From NCBI GenBank assembly GCA_963808165.1, contig CAWEET010000010.1, forward strand, positions 124,001 through 188,000: DNA of 64,000 nucleotides. The letters are read 5' to 3'. The notes beneath the pieces are model-generated. The model did not search any database and was not told the origin of the DNA. It worked only from the letters and a program-made list of their open reading frames with translations. Of this stretch, positions 44,944 through 53,910 are shown in pieces (positions within the stretch are counted from its first letter, which is position 1; every line of letters starts with the position of its first letter). A program made the position numbers and the translations under genes. The stretch comes from Thiosocius sp963808165 (lineage in GTDB: Bacteria > Pseudomonadota > Gammaproteobacteria > Chromatiales > Chromatiaceae).

Positions 44944-45407
44944 GGCGCGGGGTCCGTTTCCGGAAGTGGCCGGGGCCATGGGGACATCGCGGGTGTCCGG
45001 CTGTCGCTCGGTTCGGCTTCCGGCGTCTGTCCCGCCGCTTGCCTGTCGGGCCGGGCAGGTAACTGCAATGGCTGACTTTGGCACTTGCGCCCCGGCGCAT
45101 TCGACCCGCGGGACGCCGTGAATCCGTCCCTGGAGGCTCGACTGCCGCATCCCTGCGGCAGACGCCCGCGCATCGAACACGCCGGGGCGCTGTTCAATGC
45201 CTGCTGGCTTGTTAACCTGCGCGTCTCACCGATTTCCTACTGTGGACGCCGCCCCCCTCGCTCTGACGCGGCGTACTCGCTTCAGCCGGTTCGACGTGGT
45301 GTCAGCTGCGCCTTCACCGCCTTTTGCTCCGTGCACCGCGCCACAGCGGCGTCTCGACGCCCTCGAAACGAAAAACAAGTCAGTGCCATTGCAGTCAGAG
45401 GTGGATC
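44944..45407. other. spacer between imuB and dnaE2 containing the best copy of the dispersed repeat
   Basis: No gene; the repeat (45082-45207) occupies its centre. The insertion would separate dnaE2 from imuB if they were once adjacent, and a separate promoter for dnaE2 may lie here. Confidence 0.45.
45082..45207 (+). repeat. dispersed intergenic repeat, best copy, with hairpin core
   Basis: Order of segments: CACTTGCGCCCCGGCGCATT, then CGCCGTGAATCCGTCCCTGG, then the hairpin CTGCCGCATCCCTGCGGCAG (8-bp arms, loop TCCC, 45142-45161), then GGGGCGCTGTTCAATGCCTG. Near-identical to 49285-49402 over most of its length and recognisable at 34899, 35115, 40946 and (hairpin only) 58535. All are in intergenic space. 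Confidence 0.85.
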
Positions 45408-48400
45408 GTGTCTTACGCCGAACTCCACTGCCTGAGCAATTACAGCTTCCTGCGTGGTGCCTCGCATCCCGAGGAACTGGTCGCATGCGCCCATGCGCGG
45501 GGCTATCGGGCGCTGGCGATCACCGACGAGTGCTCCGTGTCGGGCGTGGTGCGCGCGCATCAGAAGGCCGCCGAACTCGGCCTCCCGCTGATCGTCGGCA
45601 GCGAGATCCGGTTGGACGACGGCCCCTGCCTGGTGCTCCTGGCCAGCAATCGCGCCGGCTATGCGCAGTTGTGTCGTCTGATCACACAGGGGCGCCGCCA
45701 GGCCGAAAAGGGTGGCTACCGGCTGCGGCGTGCCGACCTCGAGCGGGGTCTGGCGGACTGCCTGGCCCTGTTGCCGCTGGATTTGCACGCACAGGATGAG
45801 GTGGTCGCCTGGCTGGGCGAGACCTTTCCCGGGCGTGCCTGGCTGGCCGTTGAACTGCTGCGTGACGGTCAGGATGCCGCACGGCTGCAGCACAGCGAGC
45901 GACTGGCGCAGACCTTTCGATTGCCGCGCCTGGCCAGCGGCGGTGTGCACATGCATGTGCGCGGCCGGCGCGCCCTGCAGGATGTGCTCACGGCGATCCG
46001 GCTCAATACCCCGGTGGCCGACCTGGGACATGCGCGCCTGCCCAATGGTGAACGCCATCTGCGGACACTCGATGACCTGGCGTCCCTGTATTCGGCAGAG
46101 CTGCTCGACGAAACCCTGTGTGTCGCCGGGCGTTGCTGTTTTTCACTCGACGAGCTGCGTTACCAGTACCCGGATGATGTCACGCCGCAGGGGCTCACGC
46201 CGCATGCCTATCTGTGCCGGCTGACCAGGCAGGGCATGCGGCGGCGCTGGCCACAGGGTTGTCCGGAAAAGGTGGAGGTGCAGATCGAACACGAACTGGC
46301 ATTGATCGCTGAACTGAACTACCAGGCCTACTTCCTCACGGTGTGGGATATCGTGCGCCATGCGCGCGAGCGCGGCATTCTGTGCCAGGGGCGCGGCTCG
46401 GCGGCCAACTCCGCGGTGTGCTATTGCCTCGGCATCACCGAGGTCGACCCGTCGCGCATGAACCTGCTGTTCGAGCGCTTTATCTCACGTGAGCGCAACG
46501 AGCCGCCGGACATCGACGTCGACTTCGAGCATGAGCGGCGCGAGGAGGTGATCCAGTACGTCTATGCCAAGTACGGGCGAGAACGTGCCGCGCTGGCGGC
46601 CAGCGTGATCACCTACCGTACGCGCAGCGCGCTGCGCGACGTCGGTAAAGCGCTCGGCCTGGGGCTGGAGCAGGTAGAGGCCCTGGTGGCGTCGGTGGCG
46701 GCCTGGCGCCGGTACGCTGAGATCGAGCCCGCCCACCTGGCCGAGGCGGGTTTTGATGCGCGTAACCCGTTGCTCGAGCGCCTGCTGGTGCTGGTCAACA
46801 CGCTGCGCGGTTTCCCACGTCACCTGTCACAGCATGTCGGCGGCTTTGTGATTGCTGCCGGCCGGCTCGACGAACTGGTACCGGTCGAGAATGCCGCGAT
46901 GCCGGGGCGCACCGTCATCCAGTGGGAGAAAACGGATCTCGAGGCACTCGGTCTGTTGAAGGTCGACCTGCTGGCGCTGGGGATGCTCAGTGCGATACGC
47001 AGGGCGATCGACCTGATCAATGATTTCGGGCACCTGGGCCCTGAGCTAACGCTGTCGACCATCCCGCCGGAGGACCCGGGGGTCTATGCCATGATTCAAC
47101 GTGCCGACACCGTCGGCGTGTTCCAGATCGAGTCACGGGCACAGATGTCGATGCTGCCACGGCTCAAGCCAAGCTGCTTCTACGACCTGGTGATCGAGGT
47201 CGCGATCGTGCGTCCCGGGCCGATCCAGGGCGACATGGTGCATCCCTACCTGCGCCGGCGCCAGGGCAGCGAGGCGGTGGACTATCCGTCGGAGGCGGTG
47301 CGTTCGGTGCTCGAGCGTACCCTCGGGGTGCCGATCTTCCAGGAGCAGGTGATCAAGCTGGCGATGGTGGCGGCCGGTTTCACGCCCGGTGAGGCCGATC
47401 AACTGCGCCGTGCGATGGCGGCCTGGAAACGGCGTGGTGGTCTCGAGCCCTATCAGAAACGACTGCTGGCCGGGATGCAGGCGCGTGGCTACCGGCGCGA
47501 GTTTGCCGAGCGTGTGTATCGCCAGATCCTCGGTTTCGGCGATTATGGCTTTCCCGAGTCGCACGCCGCGAGCTTTGCCCTGTTGGTGTATGTCTCGGCC
47601 TGGCTAAAGCATTACCATCCGGCGGCCTTCTGTGCGGCGCTGATCAACAGCCAGCCGATGGGTTTCTACGCGCCGGCGCAACTGATGCGCGATGCGCGGG
47701 AGCACGGCGTCGAGGTGCTGCCGGTCGATGTGAACCGGAGTGACTGGGATTGCGCGCTCGAGCCTGCGCGAGCGGGCACAGGGGGCGAGGGGGGCGCCAG
47801 GGGAGACGCCGGTGATGCTTCCGGCCTGCCTACGCTGCGCCTGGGTTTGAGGTTGATCCGCGGTCTTTCACAGGCGGCGGCCGGGCGCATCGCTGCTGCG
47901 CGTCATGCCGGTCCTTTCGCGCAGGTTGCCGATCTCGCCCGGCGCGCCCGGCTGAATCGCGGCGACCTGAAGGCGCTGGCCGCGGCCGATGCGCTGCGGG
48001 GTCTGGCCGGGCACCGCCACCGGGCTGCCTGGGAGGTCGCCGGTGTCGAGCAGGCGCTGCCTTTGTCCGGGCTCGACCGATTCAGCGAGCGCGCGCCGCG
48101 GCTGCGTGCACCCAATGCCGGGCAGGCGGTGCTGGCCGACTATGCACAACTCGGTCTGACCCTGCGCGAGCATCCGCTGGCCCTGGTCAGGGAACAGCTG
48201 CGCCGGCGCGGCTGCCTTTCCTCGGCGGAGGTCGCCGGGTGTGCACCGGGTGAGATCGTGCGTGCCGCAGGGCTGGTGCTGATCCGCCAGCGCCCGGGCA
48301 ACGGGCGGGCGATCTTCGTGACCCTGGAGGACGAACTTGGCGGGCTGAACCTGCTGATCTGGGCGGACCTCGCGGAGCGTCAGCGCCGGGTGCTGCTCGG

Positions 48401-48530
48401 TGCCCAGCTGCTCGGCGTGGTCGCCGAGATCCAACGTGCCGAGGGGGTGCAGCACCTGCTGTGTCGCCATCTGGAGGATCACAGCGATCTGCTGGGCGGG
48501 CTCGCCGTGGCGTCACGGGACTTTCACTGA
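45408..48530 (+). CDS. dnaE2: error-prone DNA polymerase III alpha, DnaE2
   Basis: A 1040-residue C-family polymerase of the DnaE2 type that carries out mutagenic bypass of lesions together with ImuA and ImuB. It has the PHP domain (YAELHCLSNYSFLRGASHPEELV at the start), the catalytic acidic motif PPDIDVDFEHERREEVIQY (about 390) and the helix-hairpin-helix/OB-fold C-terminal half (YIFVTLEDELGGLNLLIW-like). The GTG at 45408 fits the family N-terminus (SYAELHC) and has AGAGGTGG upstream. Confidence 0.9.
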   Translation: MSYAELHCLSNYSFLRGASHPEELVACAHARGYRALAITDECSVSGVVRAHQKAAELGLPLIVGSEIRLDDGPCLVLLASNRAGYAQLCRLITQGRRQAEKGGYRLRRADLERGLADCLALLPLDLHAQDEVVAWLGETFPGRAWLAVELLRDGQDAARLQHSERLAQTFRLPRLASGGVHMHVRGRRALQDVLTAIRLNTPVADLGHARLPNGERHLRTLDDLASLYSAELLDETLCVAGRCCFSLDELRYQYPDDVTPQGLTPHAYLCRLTRQGMRRRWPQGCPEKVEVQIEHELALIAELNYQAYFLTVWDIVRHARERGILCQGRGSAANSAVCYCLGITEVDPSRMNLLFERFISRERNEPPDIDVDFEHERREEVIQYVYAKYGRERAALAASVITYRTRSALRDVGKALGLGLEQVEALVASVAAWRRYAEIEPAHLAEAGFDARNPLLERLLVLVNTLRGFPRHLSQHVGGFVIAAGRLDELVPVENAAMPGRTVIQWEKTDLEALGLLKVDLLALGMLSAIRRAIDLINDFGHLGPELTLSTIPPEDPGVYAMIQRADTVGVFQIESRAQMSMLPRLKPSCFYDLVIEVAIVRPGPIQGDMVHPYLRRRQGSEAVDYPSEAVRSVLERTLGVPIFQEQVIKLAMVAAGFTPGEADQLRRAMAAWKRRGGLEPYQKRLLAGMQARGYRREFAERVYRQILGFGDYGFPESHAASFALLVYVSAWLKHYHPAAFCAALINSQPMGFYAPAQLMRDAREHGVEVLPVDVNRSDWDCALEPARAGTGGEGGARGDAGDASGLPTLRLGLRLIRGLSQAAAGRIAAARHAGPFAQVADLARRARLNRGDLKALAAADALRGLAGHRHRAAWEVAGVEQALPLSGLDRFSERAPRLRAPNAGQAVLADYAQLGLTLREHPLALVREQLRRRGCLSSAEVAGCAPGEIVRAAGLVLIRQRPGNGRAIFVTLEDELGGLNLLIWADLAERQRRVLLGAQLLGVVAEIQRAEGVQHLLCRHLEDHSDLLGGLAVASRDFH

Positions 48531-48674
48531 AATCATGTCATCACCGGTCCGGCGGTCATTCGTGCCCATCGGGCGGCGAGGTCTTGCAACATTTGACCCC
48601 ACCGAGCGGTCCTATGTTGCGAAGCGGGACGATGCATCCGTTCCCCTGCGCGCACCACAACCATCGGAGGAGAC

Positions 48675-49220
48675 ATGAAGCGATTCGGTACGGCCGCACT
48701 GGCGAAGATGAAACGATTGGCGATGGCCGGCCTGGCGGTGGCGGGCTGCATGGCGTTGCAGGCCCAGGCCGCCGGTGATTCGCCATTCACCGATTTCGCG
48801 GACCAGCCGCGCACCATCGAGTCCTTTACCGGCGACGGCAAATGGTTGGTGGTGATGATCTGGGCCCACGACTGCCACGTCTGCAACATGGAGGCCGAGG
48901 GCTACGCGCATTTCCACGAGACGCACAAGGACAAGGATGCGCGCATGCTGGGGATCAGTATGGATGGTGAGGCGAAAAAGGCCGAGGCCGAGGCGTTCAT
49001 CGAGCGCCACGATCTCCCGTTCCCCAACCTGATCGGCGATCCGGGCGCAACCATGCGTCACTTCATGCAGACCACCGGCACGTCCTTCCGCGGCACGCCG
49101 ACCATCCTGCTGTACGACCCGGACGGCACGCTGACCGCAGCCCAGGCCGGCGCCGTGCCGCCGGAGTCGATCGAAAAATTCATCGCCAGGGGATCGGATA
49201 CAGCGCCGGCGTCCGGCTGA
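48675..49220 (+). CDS. exported redoxin, thioredoxin fold
   Basis: A 181-residue TlpA-like thioredoxin with a signal peptide (about 1-33, ending QAQA) and active site HDCHVC (CxxC, about 66-70), followed by GDPGATMRHFMQTTGTSFRGTPTILLYDPDG, where cis-Pro and thioredoxin landmarks are visible. It should act as a periplasmic disulfide reductase or peroxide-type redoxin. GGAGG precedes the ATG. Confidence 0.83.
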   Translation: MKRFGTAALAKMKRLAMAGLAVAGCMALQAQAAGDSPFTDFADQPRTIESFTGDGKWLVVMIWAHDCHVCNMEAEGYAHFHETHKDKDARMLGISMDGEAKKAEAEAFIERHDLPFPNLIGDPGATMRHFMQTTGTSFRGTPTILLYDPDGTLTAAQAGAVPPESIEKFIARGSDTAPASG

Positions 49221-49284
49221 GCCGTGCCGAATGGCGAACAGTGGCCAGCCGGTCGTCCGGCTGGCTCCGACGGCATCGACGTCG

Positions 49285-49402
49285 GCACTTGCGCCCCGGC
49301 ATGTTCGACCCGCGGGACGTCGTGAATCCGTCCCTGGAGGCTTGACTGCCGCATCCCTGCGGCAGACGCGCGCGCAGCGAACATGCCGAAGCGCTTTATG
49401 CT
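49285..49402 (+). repeat. dispersed intergenic repeat, second full copy
   Basis: Shares CACTTGCGCCCCGGC, CGTGAATCCGTCCCTGGAGG and the hairpin CTGCCGCATCCCTGCGGCAG (49346-49365) with the copy at 45082-45207 and diverges only in the last third. Confidence 0.85.
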
Positions 49403-49480
49403 GCCAAGATCAGTGCCGTTGGCCACAACCCATCGTCCAGCGAGCACGCGGCCCGCGGCTCGCCGCATCGGCATCGCGGT

Positions 49481-49957
49481 TCACCAGCTGAAGTAGCTGA
49501 AGCCCTTCTCCTGCAGCAACATGATGTCCTCGACGCCGACCGCGACCACCTTCGCATACTCGACCAGGTTGTCCTCGGTCCAGCCGAGGCTGTCCATGGT
49601 GTTCTTGCAGGCATGGAAGGCCACGCCATAGGCGTGCAGCGATGAGGCGCGCTCCTGCAGCTCCTTCGCGATCGGCCGGGCCGGCGGATCGCCGAGCAGA
49701 TGGATGCCTTGGCCGAAGCAGGCCACGACGATCTCGACGTTGTCGCCGTACTTGCGGATCAACTCGCCGACCGAGAAAAGGACATGCGACAGGTAGTCAT
49801 GGTCGGCCTTGTTGCACTGATAAACGATCTGATGCTCGGACCTGTCGTCGAAATGTGTATCTGTGTGATGGGCCTGCGCCTCGCTGATCGCAATCAGTCC
49901 CCCGGCGGCGCCAAGCCACTGGACAAGCCTGCGGCGTGCCTTGTCGATAGGCTGCAT
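49481..49957 (-). CDS. DsrE/DsrF-like family protein, Tat-exported
   Basis: A 158-residue protein with a twin-arginine-like signal (KARRRLVQWLGAAGGLIAISEAQA) and a DsrE/F-type domain. Conserved features are HVLFSVGELIRKYGDNVEIVVACFGQGIHLL and AFHACKNTM, the latter containing the family cysteine. DsrEFH proteins relay sulfur during sulfur oxidation; isolated homologues have uncertain roles. The ATG at 49957 has GAGAGGAT before it. Confidence 0.82.
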   Translation of the reverse strand: MQPIDKARRRLVQWLGAAGGLIAISEAQAHHTDTHFDDRSEHQIVYQCNKADHDYLSHVLFSVGELIRKYGDNVEIVVACFGQGIHLLGDPPARPIAKELQERASSLHAYGVAFHACKNTMDSLGWTEDNLVEYAKVVAVGVEDIMLLQEKGFSYFSW

Positions 49958-50244
49958 CTTGATCCTCTCTCTTCTCTGCGGTTGCAAATCTGACCGGCCG
50001 ATGTTCGGGGCCGGTTGGGGGACGTGCCCGTTTATATTCCGTCCGACACCATTAAACAGCCAACGCGGGGTTGCATTCCAGGGTCAGCGCAGATGGCTTG
50101 GTTGCAAGATGCCCGGCGGAGCCACCCGGGCTGCCGTGCACGAGAACGAAACTCCGGGCCAGAATCCACGTGTATCGCATTGATACACATGCCGTCGTCG
50201 CATGTCTCATATGTGATGCGCGGAACCAGAGGGCATCCCCGATC

Positions 50245-51147
50245 GTGAAACTTCCCCTGCTGCTTATGCTACTGATCCTGCTGACATCGGGCTGCAGTCG
50301 CACCGACCTGCTATACGATAATGCCGACTGGCTGGCTTATCGCTGGGCGGACAATTTGATGGATGCCAGCGGTGCACAGCATGATGCGTGGCGCGGCATG
50401 TTTCGTCAGGCGATGGCCGAACATCGGCGAGAACTGCTGCCCCAGTTGGTCCGCTTGCTGCACCGTGTCGAGGCCGGCGTGAATCGCGGGCTCACGGCCG
50501 CCGAGCTGTCCTGTTGGACCGAGGCAGCAGATCGCGTCTATCGCGAACACGCCCGATGGGCCGTGTTGCCTGCCACTGCGGTCCTGGCCGACCTGTCGCC
50601 ATCACAGGCCGGACACCTCACCGAGGAACTCCAACAGCGCAACCGCGACTATGCGGAAGACTATCTGGACGAGGACCTGCCGCGGCGCGAGCGCAGGCGC
50701 ATCGATCGCTACATCGAGCGTGTCGAGCGTTGGACCGGCGACCTGACGACCGAACAGCTGCGCCTGGTAGAGAAGTTGGCGGGCAGGCTGCCCGACAGCG
50801 CCCCCGAATGGCTGGACTATCGCGAGCACAAGCAGCGCCGGCTGCTCGAGCTGCTTGGGGATGGCGCCGATCGGGACGCATTGCAGCAGTTTCTGGACGC
50901 CTGGTGGGTCGAACTCTCGGGCCGTACGACCGTCCTGATCGACAAGACGGAACGGCTCAGCACGGGCGTCATCGACCTGCTGCTGGCGCTGGATGCGGCC
51001 ATCACGCAGGAACAGCGCGACCGGGTGCTGGAGCGACTTGGCGAGCTGCGCGACGACCTGGCCGACGCCGCGGATATGCCGCAGGAGGTATTGCTCGAGG
51101 GGCAGGGCGATGCGGTCTGTGTGGCGGCAGACCGGGCGGCGCGCTGA
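50245..51147 (+). CDS. DUF6279 family lipoprotein
   Basis: A 300-residue predicted lipoprotein with signal MKLPLLLMLLILLTSGC (lipobox TSGC) and a helical domain rich in Arg, Glu and Leu, with DLLYDNADWLAYRWADNLMD near the start, typical of DUF6279. The function is unknown. Start at the GTG at 50245. No neighbour is obviously linked. Confidence 0.78.
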   Translation: MKLPLLLMLLILLTSGCSRTDLLYDNADWLAYRWADNLMDASGAQHDAWRGMFRQAMAEHRRELLPQLVRLLHRVEAGVNRGLTAAELSCWTEAADRVYREHARWAVLPATAVLADLSPSQAGHLTEELQQRNRDYAEDYLDEDLPRRERRRIDRYIERVERWTGDLTTEQLRLVEKLAGRLPDSAPEWLDYREHKQRRLLELLGDGADRDALQQFLDAWWVELSGRTTVLIDKTERLSTGVIDLLLALDAAITQEQRDRVLERLGELRDDLADAADMPQEVLLEGQGDAVCVAADRAAR

Positions 51148-51191
51148 GCCGGCCTTGCACCGGGCGCGGCCTCGACACTGCAGCGGCGGCG

Positions 51192-52160
51192 TCAGCGAAA
51201 ACGCTTGCGCAGCGTCGTGCGCGGATGGCAGCCGAACTGCTCCCGGTAATAGGAGGAGAAGCGGCCCAGGTGATTCACGCCGTGCTGCCGGGCGATCACC
51301 TCGACCGTGGCCGCGTCGTCCGAGGAACGCATCAGCGCATGATGGATTGCGTTCAGTCGCAGCCGAATCAGGTACTGCACCGGCGACAGGCCGACAAGGT
51401 CCTTGAAACAGAGCTCCAGCGTGCGCTGGCTGACGTCGAGCCGCGCCGCAATCTCGGCGATGCGCAGGTCACGGTAGGCACCGCCCTCGACCAGCCGCTC
51501 GAAGCTGCGCAGCAACGACATCCTCGTCGCATGGTTGGGACGTGCCATACCGTCGCGCTGATCGTCGGTCAGCAGCTCGCAGGCCGCGTCGAGCAGGCGG
51601 GACTCCAGCCAGCCGGCATGACTCCCGGCCAGGCCGGCCGCCTGGGCGGCGCCGGAATCGATCGCGTCGCGTAGCTTTGTCATCCAGCCGGCGAATCGCA
51701 CACCTGGCTCATGGCTGCCCGTGACCACGGTCGGCCCGTCCGTTAAGCGCGCACGCGGGCAAACACCCTCGACATAGGCAAGCGGGATCTGCACCGCGAG
51801 CCAGCGTGTGTCCGCCGGCAGCAGGTAGTCGAGCTCGCTCCCGGCCGGGAAGATCACGCTGTCGAGCCGTCCGAAACGGTAGCCATTGATGCAACCGGCC
51901 CTGTGTGCCTCCAACAGGCAGCCGACGACCACCTGGTCCTGCGGAAAAACGCCGCGCGAGATCAGCGTCTGGCTATAACGGCCGGTGTCCACCCGGCAGC
52001 TGCCGAACTGCGCCGCCAACAACTCGCCGCGGAAGCTGCCGCCACTGAGCTGGGTGTGTGTGAGCGTGCTCGAGCCGACCGCCTCGACCAGTTCGTCCGG
52101 GTCGAAGACCGCGAGGGAATGCACCGCGATGGCGGGTGATTCAGCGGGTCCGGTCGGCAT
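51192..52160 (-). CDS. AraC-family transcriptional regulator
   Basis: A 322-residue protein with an N-terminal sensor/cupin-like domain (about 20-190) and a C-terminal pair of HTH motifs (about 235-320): YRDLRIAEIAARLDVSQRTLELCFKDLVGLSP and VEVIARQHGVNHLGRFSSYYREQFGCHP. It is divergent from the tandem arylsulfatase genes, with 117 bases between start codons, so it probably activates them. The start at 52160 follows the conserved N-terminus (MPTGPAESPAIAVHSL). Confidence 0.85.
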   Translation of the reverse strand: MPTGPAESPAIAVHSLAVFDPDELVEAVGSSTLTHTQLSGGSFRGELLAAQFGSCRVDTGRYSQTLISRGVFPQDQVVVGCLLEAHRAGCINGYRFGRLDSVIFPAGSELDYLLPADTRWLAVQIPLAYVEGVCPRARLTDGPTVVTGSHEPGVRFAGWMTKLRDAIDSGAAQAAGLAGSHAGWLESRLLDAACELLTDDQRDGMARPNHATRMSLLRSFERLVEGGAYRDLRIAEIAARLDVSQRTLELCFKDLVGLSPVQYLIRLRLNAIHHALMRSSDDAATVEVIARQHGVNHLGRFSSYYREQFGCHPRTTLRKRFR

Positions 52161-52277
52161 GGCATTGTCCAGATTTTTGCGAATTACGGATACTATGAGG
52201 GAATCGACGCAGAACTCACACCATAATCCCAGGGCATTTCCATAATAACCAGGACCCGCACCGAAAGGAGGCCCTAG

Positions 52278-53807
52278 ATGCCGATTGTGATGAAAGACCT
52301 GATACGAAGAACACTTTGCCTGTTCGTCCTGCTGACGCCCGTGCTGGGCTGGGCAGCCCCGAAGCCGAACATCCTGGTCATCTGGGGCGATGACGTGGGC
52401 CAGCAGAACATCAGCGCCTACCATCGCGGCATGATGGGCGGGAGCACCCCGAATATCGACCGGATTGCCGCCGAGGGGGCGATCTTTACCGACTCCTACG
52501 CGCAGCAGAGCTGCACCGCCGGGCGTGCCTCCTTCATTCTCGGCCAGCACCCCTTCCGTACCGGTCTGCTGACCATCGGTATGCCGGGCGCCAAACAGGG
52601 AATCCAGGACAAGGATCCGACGATCGCGCAGCTGCTGAAGAACCACGGTTATGTCGCCGGGCAGTTCGGCAAGAACCACCTCGGTGACCGCGATGAACAC
52701 CTGCCGACCGCGCACGGCTTCGACGAGTTCTTCGGCAACCTCTATCACCTGAACGCCGAGGAGGAGCCGGAGAGCGAGTTTTATCCGAAGGACCCCGAGT
52801 TCCACAAGAAATTCGGCCCGCGCGGCGTGTTGCACACCTATGTCGACGGCAGGATCGAAGACACCGGCCCGTTGACCCGCAAGCGCATGGAAACCGCCGA
52901 CAACGAGTTCCTCAACGCCACGCTCGACTTCATCGAACGGGCACATCAGGGCGGCAAGCCGTTCTTCATCTGGCACAACTCGACCCGGATGCACGTCTGG
53001 ACCCACCTGAGCGATAAGTACAAGGGCAAGTCCGGCTACGGCATGTATGCGGATGGCATGATGGAACTGGACGATGGCGTCGGTGTGCTGCTCGACAAGC
53101 TCGACGAACTCGGCATCGCCGACAACACCATCGTGATCTTCAGCACCGACAACGGGGCAGAGAAATTCACCTGGCCGGACGGTGGCACAACGCCGTTCCG
53201 CGGCGAGAAGGGCACGACCTGGGAGGGTGGTTTCCGGGTGCCGATGATGGTCCGGTGGCCCGGGGTCATCAAGCCGGGCATCGTGATCAACGACATCTTC
53301 TCTCACGAGGACTGGTTGCCGACGTTGCTGGCGGCGGTCGGTGAGACGGATATCAAGGAGAAGCTGCTGACCGGGCACCAGGCCAACGGCAAGACCTTCA
53401 AGGCGCACCTGGATGGTTACAACCAGATGGATCTGCTGACCGGCACGGGCCCGGGCCAGCGCCAGGAGATCTTCTACTTCGACGCCGGCGGCAATCTGAA
53501 CGCCGTGCGCTACAAGGATTGGAAGGTGCATTTCACCATCATGGAAGGCGCGATCAACGAGGCCTACCGCAAGACCCCGAGTTGGCCACTGATCGTGAAT
53601 CTCCGGATGGACCCCTACGAGGTGGGGCCGGATGCGGCGCTGTATGTCCGCAACTTCTATGCGGACCAGATGTGGATGTTCGTCCCCGCGCAGGCATTGG
53701 TGGCGAAGTTCCTCGAGACCTTCAAGGAGTTCCCGCCGACGGCCGGCGACTCGCTGAGCGTCGACGCGGTACTCGCATCGATGAAGGCGGCCAGCAGTCG
53801 CCAGTAG
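52278..53807 (+). CDS. arylsulfatase, exported
   Basis: The 509-residue enzyme hydrolyses sulfate esters of aryl or other alcohols. It has a signal peptide (about 1-27, ending GWAAPK), the metal-binding PNILVIWGDDVGQ (about 29-41), and the formylglycine motif SCTAGRASF (about 78), where the cysteine is converted to formylglycine by a separate FGE or by AtsB-type maturation. Strong ribosome site (AAAGGAGG). No maturase gene is in the window. It is followed 103 bases later by a homologue, and preceded divergently by an AraC gene. Confidence 0.92.
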   Translation: MPIVMKDLIRRTLCLFVLLTPVLGWAAPKPNILVIWGDDVGQQNISAYHRGMMGGSTPNIDRIAAEGAIFTDSYAQQSCTAGRASFILGQHPFRTGLLTIGMPGAKQGIQDKDPTIAQLLKNHGYVAGQFGKNHLGDRDEHLPTAHGFDEFFGNLYHLNAEEEPESEFYPKDPEFHKKFGPRGVLHTYVDGRIEDTGPLTRKRMETADNEFLNATLDFIERAHQGGKPFFIWHNSTRMHVWTHLSDKYKGKSGYGMYADGMMELDDGVGVLLDKLDELGIADNTIVIFSTDNGAEKFTWPDGGTTPFRGEKGTTWEGGFRVPMMVRWPGVIKPGIVINDIFSHEDWLPTLLAAVGETDIKEKLLTGHQANGKTFKAHLDGYNQMDLLTGTGPGQRQEIFYFDAGGNLNAVRYKDWKVHFTIMEGAINEAYRKTPSWPLIVNLRMDPYEVGPDAALYVRNFYADQMWMFVPAQALVAKFLETFKEFPPTAGDSLSVDAVLASMKAASSRQ

Positions 53808-53910
53808 CCAGCGGTAGCGTCTAACAGGGAAATTGGCCCCCCCGGTTGACCGACCGGGTGGGGCTGCTATTCTCGCCCGGTCAAAAAATACAATGAGGAA
53901 CGGAGGATTG

